Shown: positions 16,036 through 24,775 of the stretch, one piece after another | How the letters are laid out: each line of letters begins with the position of its first letter | Position numbering within the stretch: position 1 is the first letter of the stretch | Assembly (NCBI GenBank): GCA_944332265.1 | Contig: CALVJQ010000011.1 | Location: 1-43,995, forward strand | Origin: an uncultured Bacilli bacterium | GTDB taxonomy: Bacteria; Bacillota_I; Bacilli_A; RF39; UBA660 | Direction of reading: 5' to 3' | Length of the DNA: 43,995 nt | Position numbers and translations under genes: made by a program | The notes under the pieces: model-generated | What the model was told of the DNA's origin: nothing | Database searches by the model: none | Seen by the model: the letters and a program-made list of their open reading frames with translations, nothing else

Positions 16036-17313
16036 ATGTTTGTTGATGAAGTCACTATTAAGTTAATAGCTGGAAAAGGTGGAGATGGCTGTACATCTTT
16101 TAGAAGAGAAAAGTTTGTTCCATTAGGAGGACCTAATGGAGGTAATGGTGGAAAAGGTGCAGATATAATTTTCCAAGTAGAAAAAGGTTTAAAGACATTA
16201 GTTGATTTAAAATACAAAAAGATAATTAAAGGTTCAAAAGGAGTAAATGGTAAAGGTAGTAATAAACATGGAGCTAATGCAGAGGATGTTATTGTTAAAG
16301 TACCTGAGGGAACGACTTTAATTGATAATGAAACAGGTTTAGTAATCTGTGATTTGGTTCGTGATGGAGATCGTTTTACTGTTTGTCATGGTGGACGTGG
16401 TGGACGTGGTAATAAAGCTTTTGCTACGCAAGAAGAGCCAGCTCCTAAAATGAGTGAATATGGCGAACCAGGAGAAGAAAGAGTTGTTAAGTGTGAACTT
16501 AAGGTTTTAGCTGATGTTGGTTTAGTTGGAATGCCTTCAGTAGGCAAGAGTACAATATTATCTTTAATTAGTGGGGCTAATCCTAAGATAGCAGCTTATC
16601 ATTTTACTACATTGAGTCCTAATTTAGGGGTTGTTAAATTAAAAGATCAACGTAGTTTTGTAATGGCTGATTTACCAGGGTTGATTGAGGGTGCATCTTC
16701 TGGTTTAGGATTAGGTGAAAAATTTTTAAAACATGCAATGAGAACGAAAGTTATTGGTCATGTTATTGATATGGGCTCTTTTGAAGGACGTAATCCGATA
16801 GATGATTATTTAACTATCCGTAAAGAAATAAAACAATATGATGAAAAGTTAGCAAGAAAACCAGAACTAATTATTGCTAATAAGATGGATTTACCAGATT
16901 TTGAAGTTAATTTAGAAAAGTTTAAAAAAGAATTTCCTAACTTAGAAGTGGTTTGTGTTTCAGCAATGGAACAAAAAGGATTGGATGAAATGATTTATAA
17001 ACTTGCTGATATGCTTGAAAACGCTGTTTTAGAACCTTTATATGAAGAAAATAATTTTGAAAGTCATATTGTATATAAATTTAATGAAGAAAAACCATTT
17101 ACAATTACACGTGATGATAGTGGTGTATGGATACTGAAGGGTGAAGAAATAGAAAAATTATTAAAGATGACTAAATTTCAAGAAGATGAATCTGTAGATC
17201 GTTTTGCTCGTAAGTTACGAGGAATGGGTGTTGAAGATGAGTTGGAACGTTTAGGTGCTAAACGTGGAGACGATGTTCAAATACTTGATTATGTGTTTAC
17301 TTTTAAAGAGTAG
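16036..17313 (+). CDS. obg: GTPase Obg (CgtA)
   Basis: 425 residues. A ribosome-assembly and stress-linked GTPase. The Gly-rich Obg fold (about 1-157) includes GGPNGGNGGKGADI and GGRGGRGN repeats. The G domain starts with the P-loop GMPSVGKST (165-173) and contains DLPGLIEG (G3) and NKMD (G4). The C-terminal OCT domain (about 345-425) completes the Firmicutes form. It follows rpmA as in Bacillus but without spo0B between them. The start at 16036 uses GAGAGGTGAT; a TTG one codon earlier is less likely. Confidence 0.97.
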   Translation: MFVDEVTIKLIAGKGGDGCTSFRREKFVPLGGPNGGNGGKGADIIFQVEKGLKTLVDLKYKKIIKGSKGVNGKGSNKHGANAEDVIVKVPEGTTLIDNETGLVICDLVRDGDRFTVCHGGRGGRGNKAFATQEEPAPKMSEYGEPGEERVVKCELKVLADVGLVGMPSVGKSTILSLISGANPKIAAYHFTTLSPNLGVVKLKDQRSFVMADLPGLIEGASSGLGLGEKFLKHAMRTKVIGHVIDMGSFEGRNPIDDYLTIRKEIKQYDEKLARKPELIIANKMDLPDFEVNLEKFKKEFPNLEVVCVSAMEQKGLDEMIYKLADMLENAVLEPLYEENNFESHIVYKFNEEKPFTITRDDSGVWILKGEEIEKLLKMTKFQEDESVDRFARKLRGMGVEDELERLGAKRGDDVQILDYVFTFKE

Positions 17314-17329
17314 TTATTCTACTCTTTTT
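17305..17329 (+). terminator. Terminator of obg
   Basis: A 9-bp stem AAAGAGTAG/CTACTCTTT (17305-17313 with 17319-17327), loop TTATT, then Ts. The TAG stop forms the top of the left arm. Confidence 0.9.
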
Positions 17330-17340
17330 ATAAGCTAGAT

Positions 17341-17369
17341 TTGGTTTTATTAGTTATTTAAGTTATAAT
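17341..17369 (+). promoter_or_regulatory. Promoter of the HExxH gene
   Basis: TTGGTT (17341-17346), 17 bases, then TATAAT (17364-17369). The start codon is 23 bases beyond, after ACAGGGGG. Confidence 0.65.
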
Positions 17370-17392
17370 TATATAGTGACAGGGGGAATTTT

Positions 17393-18253
17393 ATGAATAA
17401 AGAATTTAAAGAACGTTTATTAAATGATAAAAAAGCTTTTGATATTTTAGGATTGAAATATTTAACCCCAGAAGATAAAAGAGCAGCCAATTATGTGGCT
17501 AATTCTTTAGGAGATATTAAAACAGGGGCAATTGTAAGTGAAAAAACTGTTTTATTTGAAGATATTTTTCATAAAAGTGTTGCTAATATGAAGATTTTTG
17601 GTGATGATATTTCTCTTTCGTCATTTCGTTTTTCTTTAGTTAGTTTTTTACCTATAATCAATTATTCTTATGCTTATATGACTCATATTATATTTGATGT
17701 TGATGATAAAACTATGCAAGTAGATAGGGAATCTGGAAGAGTAGAATCTTTTAAAATACCTAAAAAGATGGATGAAGTAACAGCGGATATATTTTTAACT
17801 CATGAATTTATTCATGGATTAAAAGATGTTAATTATAATGAGTATATTTTAGTTAATTCTTTAGGAGATGTAATACCATTATTTTATGAAATGATTCAAG
17901 TAGAAAATGATGTGCGTAAGAAAGAATTTTTAAATATTAGAATGAATTTATTAAATAATGAAAGATATTCTTATATAGATGTAAGTACACGAATGAAAAA
18001 AAGTAAGAATGATAAAGATTTATATAAGGTTGTACAAAGTAGAAGTGGGGAGTATTTAAATAGTTTTTATTATGCATTAGGATTATATCATATATATAGG
18101 AAAAATCCTAAAAGGATTTTAGAATTAGTAAAGAAAGTATTAAATAAAGAGATTACTACATTAGATATGCTATTATATTTAGGTATATATCATGTTAATT
18201 TAGATAGAGAATTTAGTTATGAATTAAATGAAATAAGAAAAGTTTTAAAATAG
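17393..18253 (+). CDS. Putative zinc metallopeptidase-like protein (HExxH)
   Basis: 286 residues, no signal peptide and no clear membrane helix. The sequence LTHEFIHGL contains H137-E138-x2-H141, a zincin motif, and E166 in PLFYEMI lies 25 residues on, where gluzincins of the M3 type place their third zinc ligand. The rest does not match a family I can name, and it is much shorter than M3 oligopeptidases. A zinc-dependent peptidase acting in the cytoplasm is the simplest reading. The ATG follows ACAGGGGG. It has its own promoter and terminator and sits between obg and the giant sigma gene. Confidence 0.72.
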   Translation: MNKEFKERLLNDKKAFDILGLKYLTPEDKRAANYVANSLGDIKTGAIVSEKTVLFEDIFHKSVANMKIFGDDISLSSFRFSLVSFLPIINYSYAYMTHIIFDVDDKTMQVDRESGRVESFKIPKKMDEVTADIFLTHEFIHGLKDVNYNEYILVNSLGDVIPLFYEMIQVENDVRKKEFLNIRMNLLNNERYSYIDVSTRMKKSKNDKDLYKVVQSRSGEYLNSFYYALGLYHIYRKNPKRILELVKKVLNKEITTLDMLLYLGIYHVNLDREFSYELNEIRKVLK

Positions 18254-18269
18254 AACTTTTCTTTTTTTT
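18237..18269 (+). terminator. Terminator of the HExxH gene
   Basis: An 8-bp stem GAAAAGTT/AACTTTTC (18237-18244 with 18254-18261) and 9-base loop holding the TAG stop, followed by eight T. The next promoter's TGA-TATAAT begins at the last T. Confidence 0.85.
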
Positions 18270-18277
18270 GATATAAT
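18269..18277 (+). promoter_or_regulatory. Extended -10 promoter of the giant sigma gene
   Basis: TGA then TATAAT (18272-18277), abutting the preceding terminator's T-tract. The start codon is 17 bases beyond the -10 box, so the leader should be about 10 bases. Confidence 0.6.
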
Positions 18278-18294
18278 AAAAAAAGGTGGTTTAT

Positions 18295-21200
18295 ATGGGT
18301 AATGAGGAAATAGAAAATGTATCACAAAAAGAGATTGAAAATTATTTTACTGGGGATGCTATTTCTTTATATATGAAAGAAGTATTTAGTTATCCATTAA
18401 ATTCTATTAATGATAATAAAGAGTTAGCAAGAAAATATAAAAATGGTGATATTGAAGCTAGAGATAAAATGATTAAAGGCAATTTAAGATTAGTTATTAA
18501 TGTAGCTTATAAATATCGTGATAAAATATCTCATTTACAATTATTAGATATTATACAGGAAGGTAATTTAGGCTTAATTAAAGCTATTGAGGAATATAAT
18601 CCTGAAATTGGTGCTTTTTCTACTTATGCTATATGGTGGATTAAACAAGCTATTTGGCGAGCTATATCTAATAAGGAAGAAGAAATTAGAAAACCAGTTT
18701 ATTTTGATGAAAAAAGGAAAAAATATATAGCTTTAGTTAGTGAGTATACTAAAGTTGGTAAGAATTTACCTAGTGATGAAGAAATATGTAAAATTCTTGA
18801 TATTTCATTAAATCTTTTAAAAAAGATTAAAGAACAAGCAAGTTCAGTGGTTGTAAGTATTAATAAAGAAATAAACGATGATAAAAATACAGAATTAGGA
18901 GAGATGATTGCTGATTCAAGAAATGATTTTAATGAAGTAGAAGATAAAATAGTTCAACATCAGTTATTTGTTATTTTAAAAGAAGTATTATCTCCTGTAG
19001 AATATTATGTTATTTATTATAGAATTTTAGCTCCTCATCAAAGTACTTTAGAAAGTATATCAAGTAAACTTTTTATTACTAGGGAAAGAGTACGTCAAAT
19101 TGAAGTAAAAGCATTAAAGAAGATAAAACCATATATGGAGGAAAATTCAAAGAAAAGTATTAATTTATATGCTAAGATTTTAAAAAGAGAAAGAAATTAT
19201 TATAATTATATAAATACTGAACCTATAGATCCAGTTAAAATTTGTAAGTTTATGTATGTAAAAGATTTATTAAGTGAAGATGAATGTAAAATATTATATT
19301 TCCTTTATTTTGGTAAATATGCTTTACCTAGTAAAGATATAGGGGATTATTTAGGATATGAAGATAGTGATTATAAGAGGTATTATACGAGTTTAATAAT
19401 TAAGATTAAGGAAGCTTTTTTAGATGAAGAGAAGTTTAGATTATATAGAGATGAATTGTTAAAAAGTTATGGAACAAAGATTTTTAAAATTAATTTATCT
19501 AAGTCAATTAATTTTGTTGATTATAAATTTATAAAAGATAGATATGCTTCTTTAACATGGAATGATATAGAAACTAAAATAAATGATTATCAAGATGAAT
19601 TTAATAATGATGAAAAACGATTATTAGAAAAGTTTTTTAAAATAAAACAAGTGGGGAATATTAATAAAAGTAATTTAATGAAAGATATTAATCTAAGTAT
19701 TTTTGGTTTAAAGGAGAAACGCTTTATTTTAGATAAAAATAAGTTATGGGGGATTTATCAAGAAAATATTAATGATTTTAATATGGAACAACGTTTATTT
19801 TTAGAGTGCTACTTTTTTAATACGAGAAAAAAAGAAGATTTTATTTCAACTTATAAAGGAAGTTCTTTATATTATAGATATTATTATTTAATCGATAGAT
19901 TAGAAAGAATGTATTATAATATTTATTGCTATTTTGAATACAATTTTAGTTTGGAACAATATAAAGAGTTTAGAGCTAAATATAAAGATAGTTTTTCAGC
20001 TAAAAGGATTGAATTATTAGACTTATTTTATGGGTATAATGGGGAAACTTATTCTATATCTGCATTAGCTCTTAAGTATAATATTGATTATATAAAGATG
20101 CATGATATGATTAGTGATGCAAGAGAAGCTGCTATTATTTTATATTGTGGTTATGGAAATAAGTTAGAAATAGATAAAAAGAAATATATTCCATATATAA
20201 ATAATAGAATTTATGAATATACAGAAGAAACAAGAACAGCTCTTTTAATGTATTTAATTGATAATAAAGATTATGATGAGATATCTAAAGTATTAGGTGT
20301 TTCTAAATATCGTTTATCTAATATAATTACTGATGGAATTAGAAAAATTGATAATTATCGTTTTGGAATAAGTAAACCATTAGTAATTACTAAAGAAGAA
20401 CTAGATAATTATTTTAAATATTATAAGGATAAAATTAGTACTTTAGAAAAAGATATATTACGATTAAAATATTTAAAATATAAGACTAATAAAGATATAT
20501 CTTTATTATTAGGTATTTCGATTGGTGAAGTAAATAAGTATTCAAGAAGATTTAATTTATTATATTATAGTTATTTAATTAGAGATGTTGAAATTGAGGA
20601 ATCTGATATTATAAGAGAAGTATATAGACATCCTAGTGAAAGTGTTTTAAGTGATAAAGAGAAACAATTTGCTAGCTTATATTGGGGAATTAAATCGATA
20701 TATAATAAAGAAGGAATAAAATATAATCAAACAGAGATTTGTAAAATGTTAAACATAACAATAAATAGTTATTATCATTTATATCGAGAGATAGTAAATA
20801 ATATTAAAGGTTTAAAAAAGGGAATAAAGGAAGTACCTAATTTATATATTGAAAGAGATAAATTAGATGTGATTTTGGAAGATAGTCATTTACCTTTATC
20901 ACAAAAAGAGAAAGATATTATATGTTATTTATTTCAGTTGAAAGGTTATCCATATAAAACAATGGATGATTTAGTTAATATTTTGGAGGATAATAAAGGC
21001 AGTATTATTAGACGATATAATAGAGCTATTGTAAGTATATATAAATATTTAAATAAAGAGATAGAAGGTAAGATTGATTATGAGAAGGATATTTTACCTA
21101 ATATGAAATATTTTAGTTTATCTGATCGTACTATAATAGAAAAATATTATAAAGAAGGCTTAACGGTTAATGAACTAGCTACTATTTATAATTTAACTTT

Positions 21201-21924
21201 TGATAAGATGAGTAGAATAGTAGGAAATATAAAGGTATATTTATATGATTTATTAAATAATCCAAAGGTAAAGAAGTTTGATTTTGATTATTATTTAGAA
21301 GTTAGAAATAATAAAGATATACCTTTTTGTGGTAATAAAGAATTAGCAATCAAGATATTTGATTTATATTATGGGATGGTTGGATTGTATCGTTTAACTA
21401 TTCCAGAAATTATTAATTATTTAAAATTAGATATGAATAATTCGGCTGTTAATCGTGTTGCTAATAATTTGATGTTATGTATATGTAAATATAAAGATGG
21501 AATTAGAAATAATATACCCTTTAGTGATGAAGATATTTTTAAATATTATCAAGAGCATGCAAATGAAATGAATTATCAGCATAAACTTTTTTATTTACGA
21601 TATTTAGCTAGAATAAAAAAAGGGGGAATTTTAAATGGAATATCAGTAAAGATAAGTAATGTTATCTTATATGATTTATTAGTAGATAATTATAATGTAC
21701 TAAGTTTTGAAGATTTAGATAGAAATAAAGTAATAGAATTATTAAAGAACAAAGGTAAAATGTTTAGTTCAACAACAAGAAACGAATTAATGGCTTTATT
21801 TTCTATAAGTGGTCGTGATTTAATGAATGGTAAGGATATAAATCATGTATATAGAATTTTGGATAAATTATATAGATTAGAGTATAAAATGGGTATTAAT
21901 GCTTTATTATTAAAAAAAGACTAG
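18295..21924 (+). CDS. Giant sigma-70 family protein with about eleven extra sigma-4-like HTH modules
   Basis: 1209 residues; ordinary primary or group 2 sigma factors have 300-600. Residues 1-285 form a complete sigma core. Region 1.2 contains DAISLYMKEV. Region 2 contains QEGNLGLIKAIEEYNP and the -10 recognition stretch YAIWWIKQAIWRAI (111-124). Region 3 contains IRKPVYFDEK and a GEMIADS linker. Region 4 has the -35 helix TRERVRQIEVKALKKIK (262-278). The remaining 920 residues look like repeated helix-turn-helix modules opening near residues 327, 436, 495, 567, 643, 715, 786, 868, 943, 1014 and 1093, for example STLEKDILRLKYLKYKTNKD and LSDKEKQFASLYW. Best-preserved HTH examples are near 655 (ISKVLGVSKYRLSNII), 730 and 955. 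No stop or frameshift interrupts it. The ATG is 5 bases after AAAGGTGG. It is transcribed alone. Function is inferred as promoter selection with extended DNA contact; this could instead be a regulator using the sigma fold. Confidence 0.88.
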   Translation: MGNEEIENVSQKEIENYFTGDAISLYMKEVFSYPLNSINDNKELARKYKNGDIEARDKMIKGNLRLVINVAYKYRDKISHLQLLDIIQEGNLGLIKAIEEYNPEIGAFSTYAIWWIKQAIWRAISNKEEEIRKPVYFDEKRKKYIALVSEYTKVGKNLPSDEEICKILDISLNLLKKIKEQASSVVVSINKEINDDKNTELGEMIADSRNDFNEVEDKIVQHQLFVILKEVLSPVEYYVIYYRILAPHQSTLESISSKLFITRERVRQIEVKALKKIKPYMEENSKKSINLYAKILKRERNYYNYINTEPIDPVKICKFMYVKDLLSEDECKILYFLYFGKYALPSKDIGDYLGYEDSDYKRYYTSLIIKIKEAFLDEEKFRLYRDELLKSYGTKIFKINLSKSINFVDYKFIKDRYASLTWNDIETKINDYQDEFNNDEKRLLEKFFKIKQVGNINKSNLMKDINLSIFGLKEKRFILDKNKLWGIYQENINDFNMEQRLFLECYFFNTRKKEDFISTYKGSSLYYRYYYLIDRLERMYYNIYCYFEYNFSLEQYKEFRAKYKDSFSAKRIELLDLFYGYNGETYSISALALKYNIDYIKMHDMISDAREAAIILYCGYGNKLEIDKKKYIPYINNRIYEYTEETRTALLMYLIDNKDYDEISKVLGVSKYRLSNIITDGIRKIDNYRFGISKPLVITKEELDNYFKYYKDKISTLEKDILRLKYLKYKTNKDISLLLGISIGEVNKYSRRFNLLYYSYLIRDVEIEESDIIREVYRHPSESVLSDKEKQFASLYWGIKSIYNKEGIKYNQTEICKMLNITINSYYHLYREIVNNIKGLKKGIKEVPNLYIERDKLDVILEDSHLPLSQKEKDIICYLFQLKGYPYKTMDDLVNILEDNKGSIIRRYNRAIVSIYKYLNKEIEGKIDYEKDILPNMKYFSLSDRTIIEKYYKEGLTVNELATIYNLTFDKMSRIVGNIKVYLYDLLNNPKVKKFDFDYYLEVRNNKDIPFCGNKELAIKIFDLYYGMVGLYRLTIPEIINYLKLDMNNSAVNRVANNLMLCICKYKDGIRNNIPFSDEDIFKYYQEHANEMNYQHKLFYLRYLARIKKGGILNGISVKISNVILYDLLVDNYNVLSFEDLDRNKVIELLKNKGKMFSSTTRNELMALFSISGRDLMNGKDINHVYRILDKLYRLEYKMGINALLLKKD

Positions 21925-21941
21925 TATATTTGTCTTTTTTT
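21912..21941 (+). terminator. Terminator of the giant sigma gene
   Basis: A 10-bp stem AAAAAAAGAC/GTCTTTTTTT (21912-21921 with 21932-21941); the 10-base loop contains the TAG stop. Confidence 0.85.
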
Positions 21942-21970
21942 ATGTTAGAATTTATGAGGAGGGTAGAAGA

Positions 21971-23362
21971 ATGAAGTATGATGTTATTATTATAGGTGCT
22001 GGACCTGCTGGTTTATTTAGTGCTTATGAATTAATTACAAAGAATAAAAATTTGAAAATAGCAATGTTAGATAAAGGATTTAGAGTTCAAAATAGAATTT
22101 GTCCAATGAATAAAAAAGGAATTCCTTGTCAAAATTGTAATCCGTGTGCAATTTTAGCTGGATATGGTGGAGCCGGAACTTTTTCTGATGGAAAACTTAA
22201 TTTTATTCCTAAATTAGGAAAAAGTGATTTAACTAAATATATGTTAGAATCTGAAGCTAATAAGTTAATTGATGAAACTGAAGAAGTTTTTAATAAATTT
22301 AAGATGGATGCTGAAGTTTATCCAAGTAATATGGATGAAGCTAAAGAAATTGGGAAAAAGGTAGCAATTGCAGGAGCTAAGTTGTTGATTATTAAACAGA
22401 AACATTTGGGTAGTGATCATTTACCTGAATATATAGATGGTATTTGTGATTATTTGATAGAAAATGGTGTTACTTTAATTGATAGAGCTTCAGTTACTGA
22501 TATAAAGACTATTAATGAGAATGAACATGAAGTGACTTATGTAACAGGTAAAGAACAAATTACATTAAAGGGTACTAATATAATTGTAGCTCCTGGAAGA
22601 ACTGGGGCTAAATGGATTCAAGAATTAGCAGATAAGTATCAAATACCTTATTTATCACAAAGTATTGAAATAGGAGTAAGAGTAGAAGTAAGAAAAGATA
22701 TTATGGAAGAAATAACTAATGTTATATATGATCCAACTATTTTTATTAAAACACATACTTATGGTGATGAAATAAGAACTTTCTGTACTAATCCTGGAGG
22801 ATTTGTGGCAAAAGAAAATTATTATGGTTATATATGTGTTAATGGTCATGCGTTAAAAGAAGTAAAAAGTAATAATACTAATTTTGCGTTTATTTCTAAG
22901 ATTAATTTAACAGAACCTGTAACTAATACAAGATTGTATGGAGAAAGTATTGCTAGAATTGCTAATGTTTTAGGAGACGGAAAACCTATTATTCAATCTT
23001 TAAAAGATTTAAAAAGTGGAAGAAGAAGTGAGTGGCATCGTATAAATAAAGGATTTATAGAACCAACTTTAAAAGATTGTGTGGCTGGAGATTTAGCTTT
23101 AGTATTACCACATCGTATAATAACTAATATTTTAGAAGGATTAGAGACTTTAGATAAGATAATACCTGGAGTAGCTAATGATGATACGTTATTATATGGA
23201 CCAGAGATTAAGTTTTTTAGTAATGAGATTCAAACTAATAATCATTTTAGACTTGAAAATGATAACATTTATTTTATTGGCGATGGAGCTGGTAAAGCTG
23301 GTAATATTGTAACAGCAGCAGCTACTGGTTTAGTCGCAGCTAGAGATATATTAGGCAAATAA
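21971..23362 (+). CDS. FAD-dependent dehydrogenase (COG2509-type)
   Basis: 463 residues. A Rossmann FAD-binding start VIIIGAGPAG (residues 5-14) is followed by a four-cysteine stretch (C44, C53, C56, C59) and AGYGGAGTFSDGKLN, a combination seen in the COG2509 group of uncharacterised FAD dehydrogenases. A second FAD contact is VAPGRTG and the C-terminal one is IYFIGDGAGKAGNIVTAAAT. Four closely placed cysteines suggest an iron-sulphur or zinc site, which is inference. The ATG follows GAGGAGGG. It is monocistronic. The substrate is unknown. Confidence 0.88.
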   Translation: MKYDVIIIGAGPAGLFSAYELITKNKNLKIAMLDKGFRVQNRICPMNKKGIPCQNCNPCAILAGYGGAGTFSDGKLNFIPKLGKSDLTKYMLESEANKLIDETEEVFNKFKMDAEVYPSNMDEAKEIGKKVAIAGAKLLIIKQKHLGSDHLPEYIDGICDYLIENGVTLIDRASVTDIKTINENEHEVTYVTGKEQITLKGTNIIVAPGRTGAKWIQELADKYQIPYLSQSIEIGVRVEVRKDIMEEITNVIYDPTIFIKTHTYGDEIRTFCTNPGGFVAKENYYGYICVNGHALKEVKSNNTNFAFISKINLTEPVTNTRLYGESIARIANVLGDGKPIIQSLKDLKSGRRSEWHRINKGFIEPTLKDCVAGDLALVLPHRIITNILEGLETLDKIIPGVANDDTLLYGPEIKFFSNEIQTNNHFRLENDNIYFIGDGAGKAGNIVTAAATGLVAARDILGK

Positions 23363-23377
23363 TTTTGCCTTTTTTTG
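23353..23377 (+). terminator. Terminator of the FAD dehydrogenase gene
   Basis: A 7-bp stem AGGCAAA/TTTGCCT (23353-23359 with 23364-23370); the TAAT loop contains the stop codon; a T-run follows. Confidence 0.88.
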
Positions 23378-23438
23378 TATGACATAAAGTTTATTAGAAA
23401 GCGTAAAATAATAATAGTAGAGATGAGTGTTTTTCTGA

Positions 23439-23467
23439 TTTACTTTTAGATATTGTAATGTTATAAT
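23439..23467 (+). promoter_or_regulatory. Promoter of the InlB-repeat operon
   Basis: TTTACT (23439-23444), 17 bases, then an extended TGT-TATAAT (23462-23467). The leader to the ATG at 23500 is about 25 bases. Confidence 0.7.
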
Positions 23468-23499
23468 TTTATTAATAGAGTATAGGAAGTGTGAATCTT

Positions 23500-24762
23500 A
23501 TGGATAATAATAAAAAGAAAAAAGCTTTAGTTGTAAGTACTTTGTTATTAGTCTTTTGTATTGGCATAATAACTCTTTTTTGTGTAATGCCTACTAATAA
23601 TTCGAAGGAAGTTTTAGAAACTTTTAAAGTAAGTTTTGATCCAAATGATGGTGGTAATGTGGCAGCTATTGAAATAGAGGATGGGAAGGCTCTTCAAGCA
23701 CCTGAGGATCCAACTCGTGAAGGGTATATTTTTGTTGGCTGGATGTTAGGTGATGAACTATATGATTTTAGCCAAAGTGTAACAGGAGATATTACTTTGA
23801 AAGCAGCTTGGCAAGAATTAGAACCTGATAAAGTTTATTATACAGTTACTTTTGCAACTGATGGTGGTACTACTTTTGCTAATCAAGTAATTGAAAGTGG
23901 GCAACCTGTTGTTCGTCCTGCGGATCCTGTAAAAGATGGATTTGAATTTAAGGGATGGCAAGTAAATGGTCTTGATTATAATTTTGATCAACCTGTATTA
24001 ATGGATTTAACAATTGTTGCAGTTTGGGAACAAGTTGAAGAACCAGAAGATGATCAAAACGAAGATGATAATACTGAAGATGAAGATAAAACTTATACTG
24101 TTCGTTTTAATGGTAATGGTGGAACATTGGGTAAGAATTGTGGAACTCAAACAATTGATGCTGGTGGTTTAGCAAGAAATGTTTGTACTGCTACAAGAGC
24201 TGGTTATACTTTAGTAGGATTTAATACAAGTAAGAGTGCAAGTAGTTCAAATATTTCTTCAAGAAGAATTAATTCAAATACAACTTTCTATGCAATATGG
24301 CGTGCAAATCCTAAGACTTATTATAATTTGAGCTTTAATTTAAATGGTGGCAGTGGTAGTTGTGCAACGAAGAAGTTAGAATCTGGCTCAGCAATTACTA
24401 GTGCTTTAAATAGCTGTAAACCTACGAAAAAATATTATACTTTATCTAAATGGGTTACTTCAGGTGGCGGAAATGCTTCTGGAACAAAGATTTATAATAA
24501 TATGACGGTAAGAGCAGAGTGGACAAAACAAAAATTTAAGGTTACTTGTACACAAACTGGTGGTATTGCCGGTCAAGAATGCTTATTTACTGTTTCTGGA
24601 GTTAGTAATTCTGATATAGATAGTATTTCATATTATTATTCTGGCGTATGGATAAATGCTACCAAGTATGGTTCTTCTTATAAGATGAATAATGCTTTAT
24701 TTAGTAGAGTTTCGTCTTTTAGAATAACGATAGACGGTGAAGTTTTTGATGGAGCAAAGTAA
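23500..24762 (+). CDS. InlB B-repeat surface protein with N-terminal membrane anchor
   Basis: 420 residues. A Lys-rich start and one hydrophobic helix (about 8-30, no clear cleavage site) would anchor it in the membrane. The outer part has two Listeria-Bacteroides (InlB B-type) repeats, with REGYIFVGW and KDGFEFKGW cores. An acidic linker (VEEPEDDQNEDDNTED) separates them from two more, of which the third has NGNGGTLG and RAGYTLVGF and the fourth NLNGGSGS; these last two each hold a cysteine pair. A C-terminal domain with two cysteines (VTCTQ, QECLF) is unfamiliar. No LPXTG motif. ATG 23500 is preferred over GTG 23491, which crowds the AGGAA site. The next gene starts 14 bases after it. Confidence 0.85.
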   Translation: MDNNKKKKALVVSTLLLVFCIGIITLFCVMPTNNSKEVLETFKVSFDPNDGGNVAAIEIEDGKALQAPEDPTREGYIFVGWMLGDELYDFSQSVTGDITLKAAWQELEPDKVYYTVTFATDGGTTFANQVIESGQPVVRPADPVKDGFEFKGWQVNGLDYNFDQPVLMDLTIVAVWEQVEEPEDDQNEDDNTEDEDKTYTVRFNGNGGTLGKNCGTQTIDAGGLARNVCTATRAGYTLVGFNTSKSASSSNISSRRINSNTTFYAIWRANPKTYYNLSFNLNGGSGSCATKKLESGSAITSALNSCKPTKKYYTLSKWVTSGGGNASGTKIYNNMTVRAEWTKQKFKVTCTQTGGIAGQECLFTVSGVSNSDIDSISYYYSGVWINATKYGSSYKMNNALFSRVSSFRITIDGEVFDGAK

Positions 24763-24775
24763 TGAGGTGAAAATG

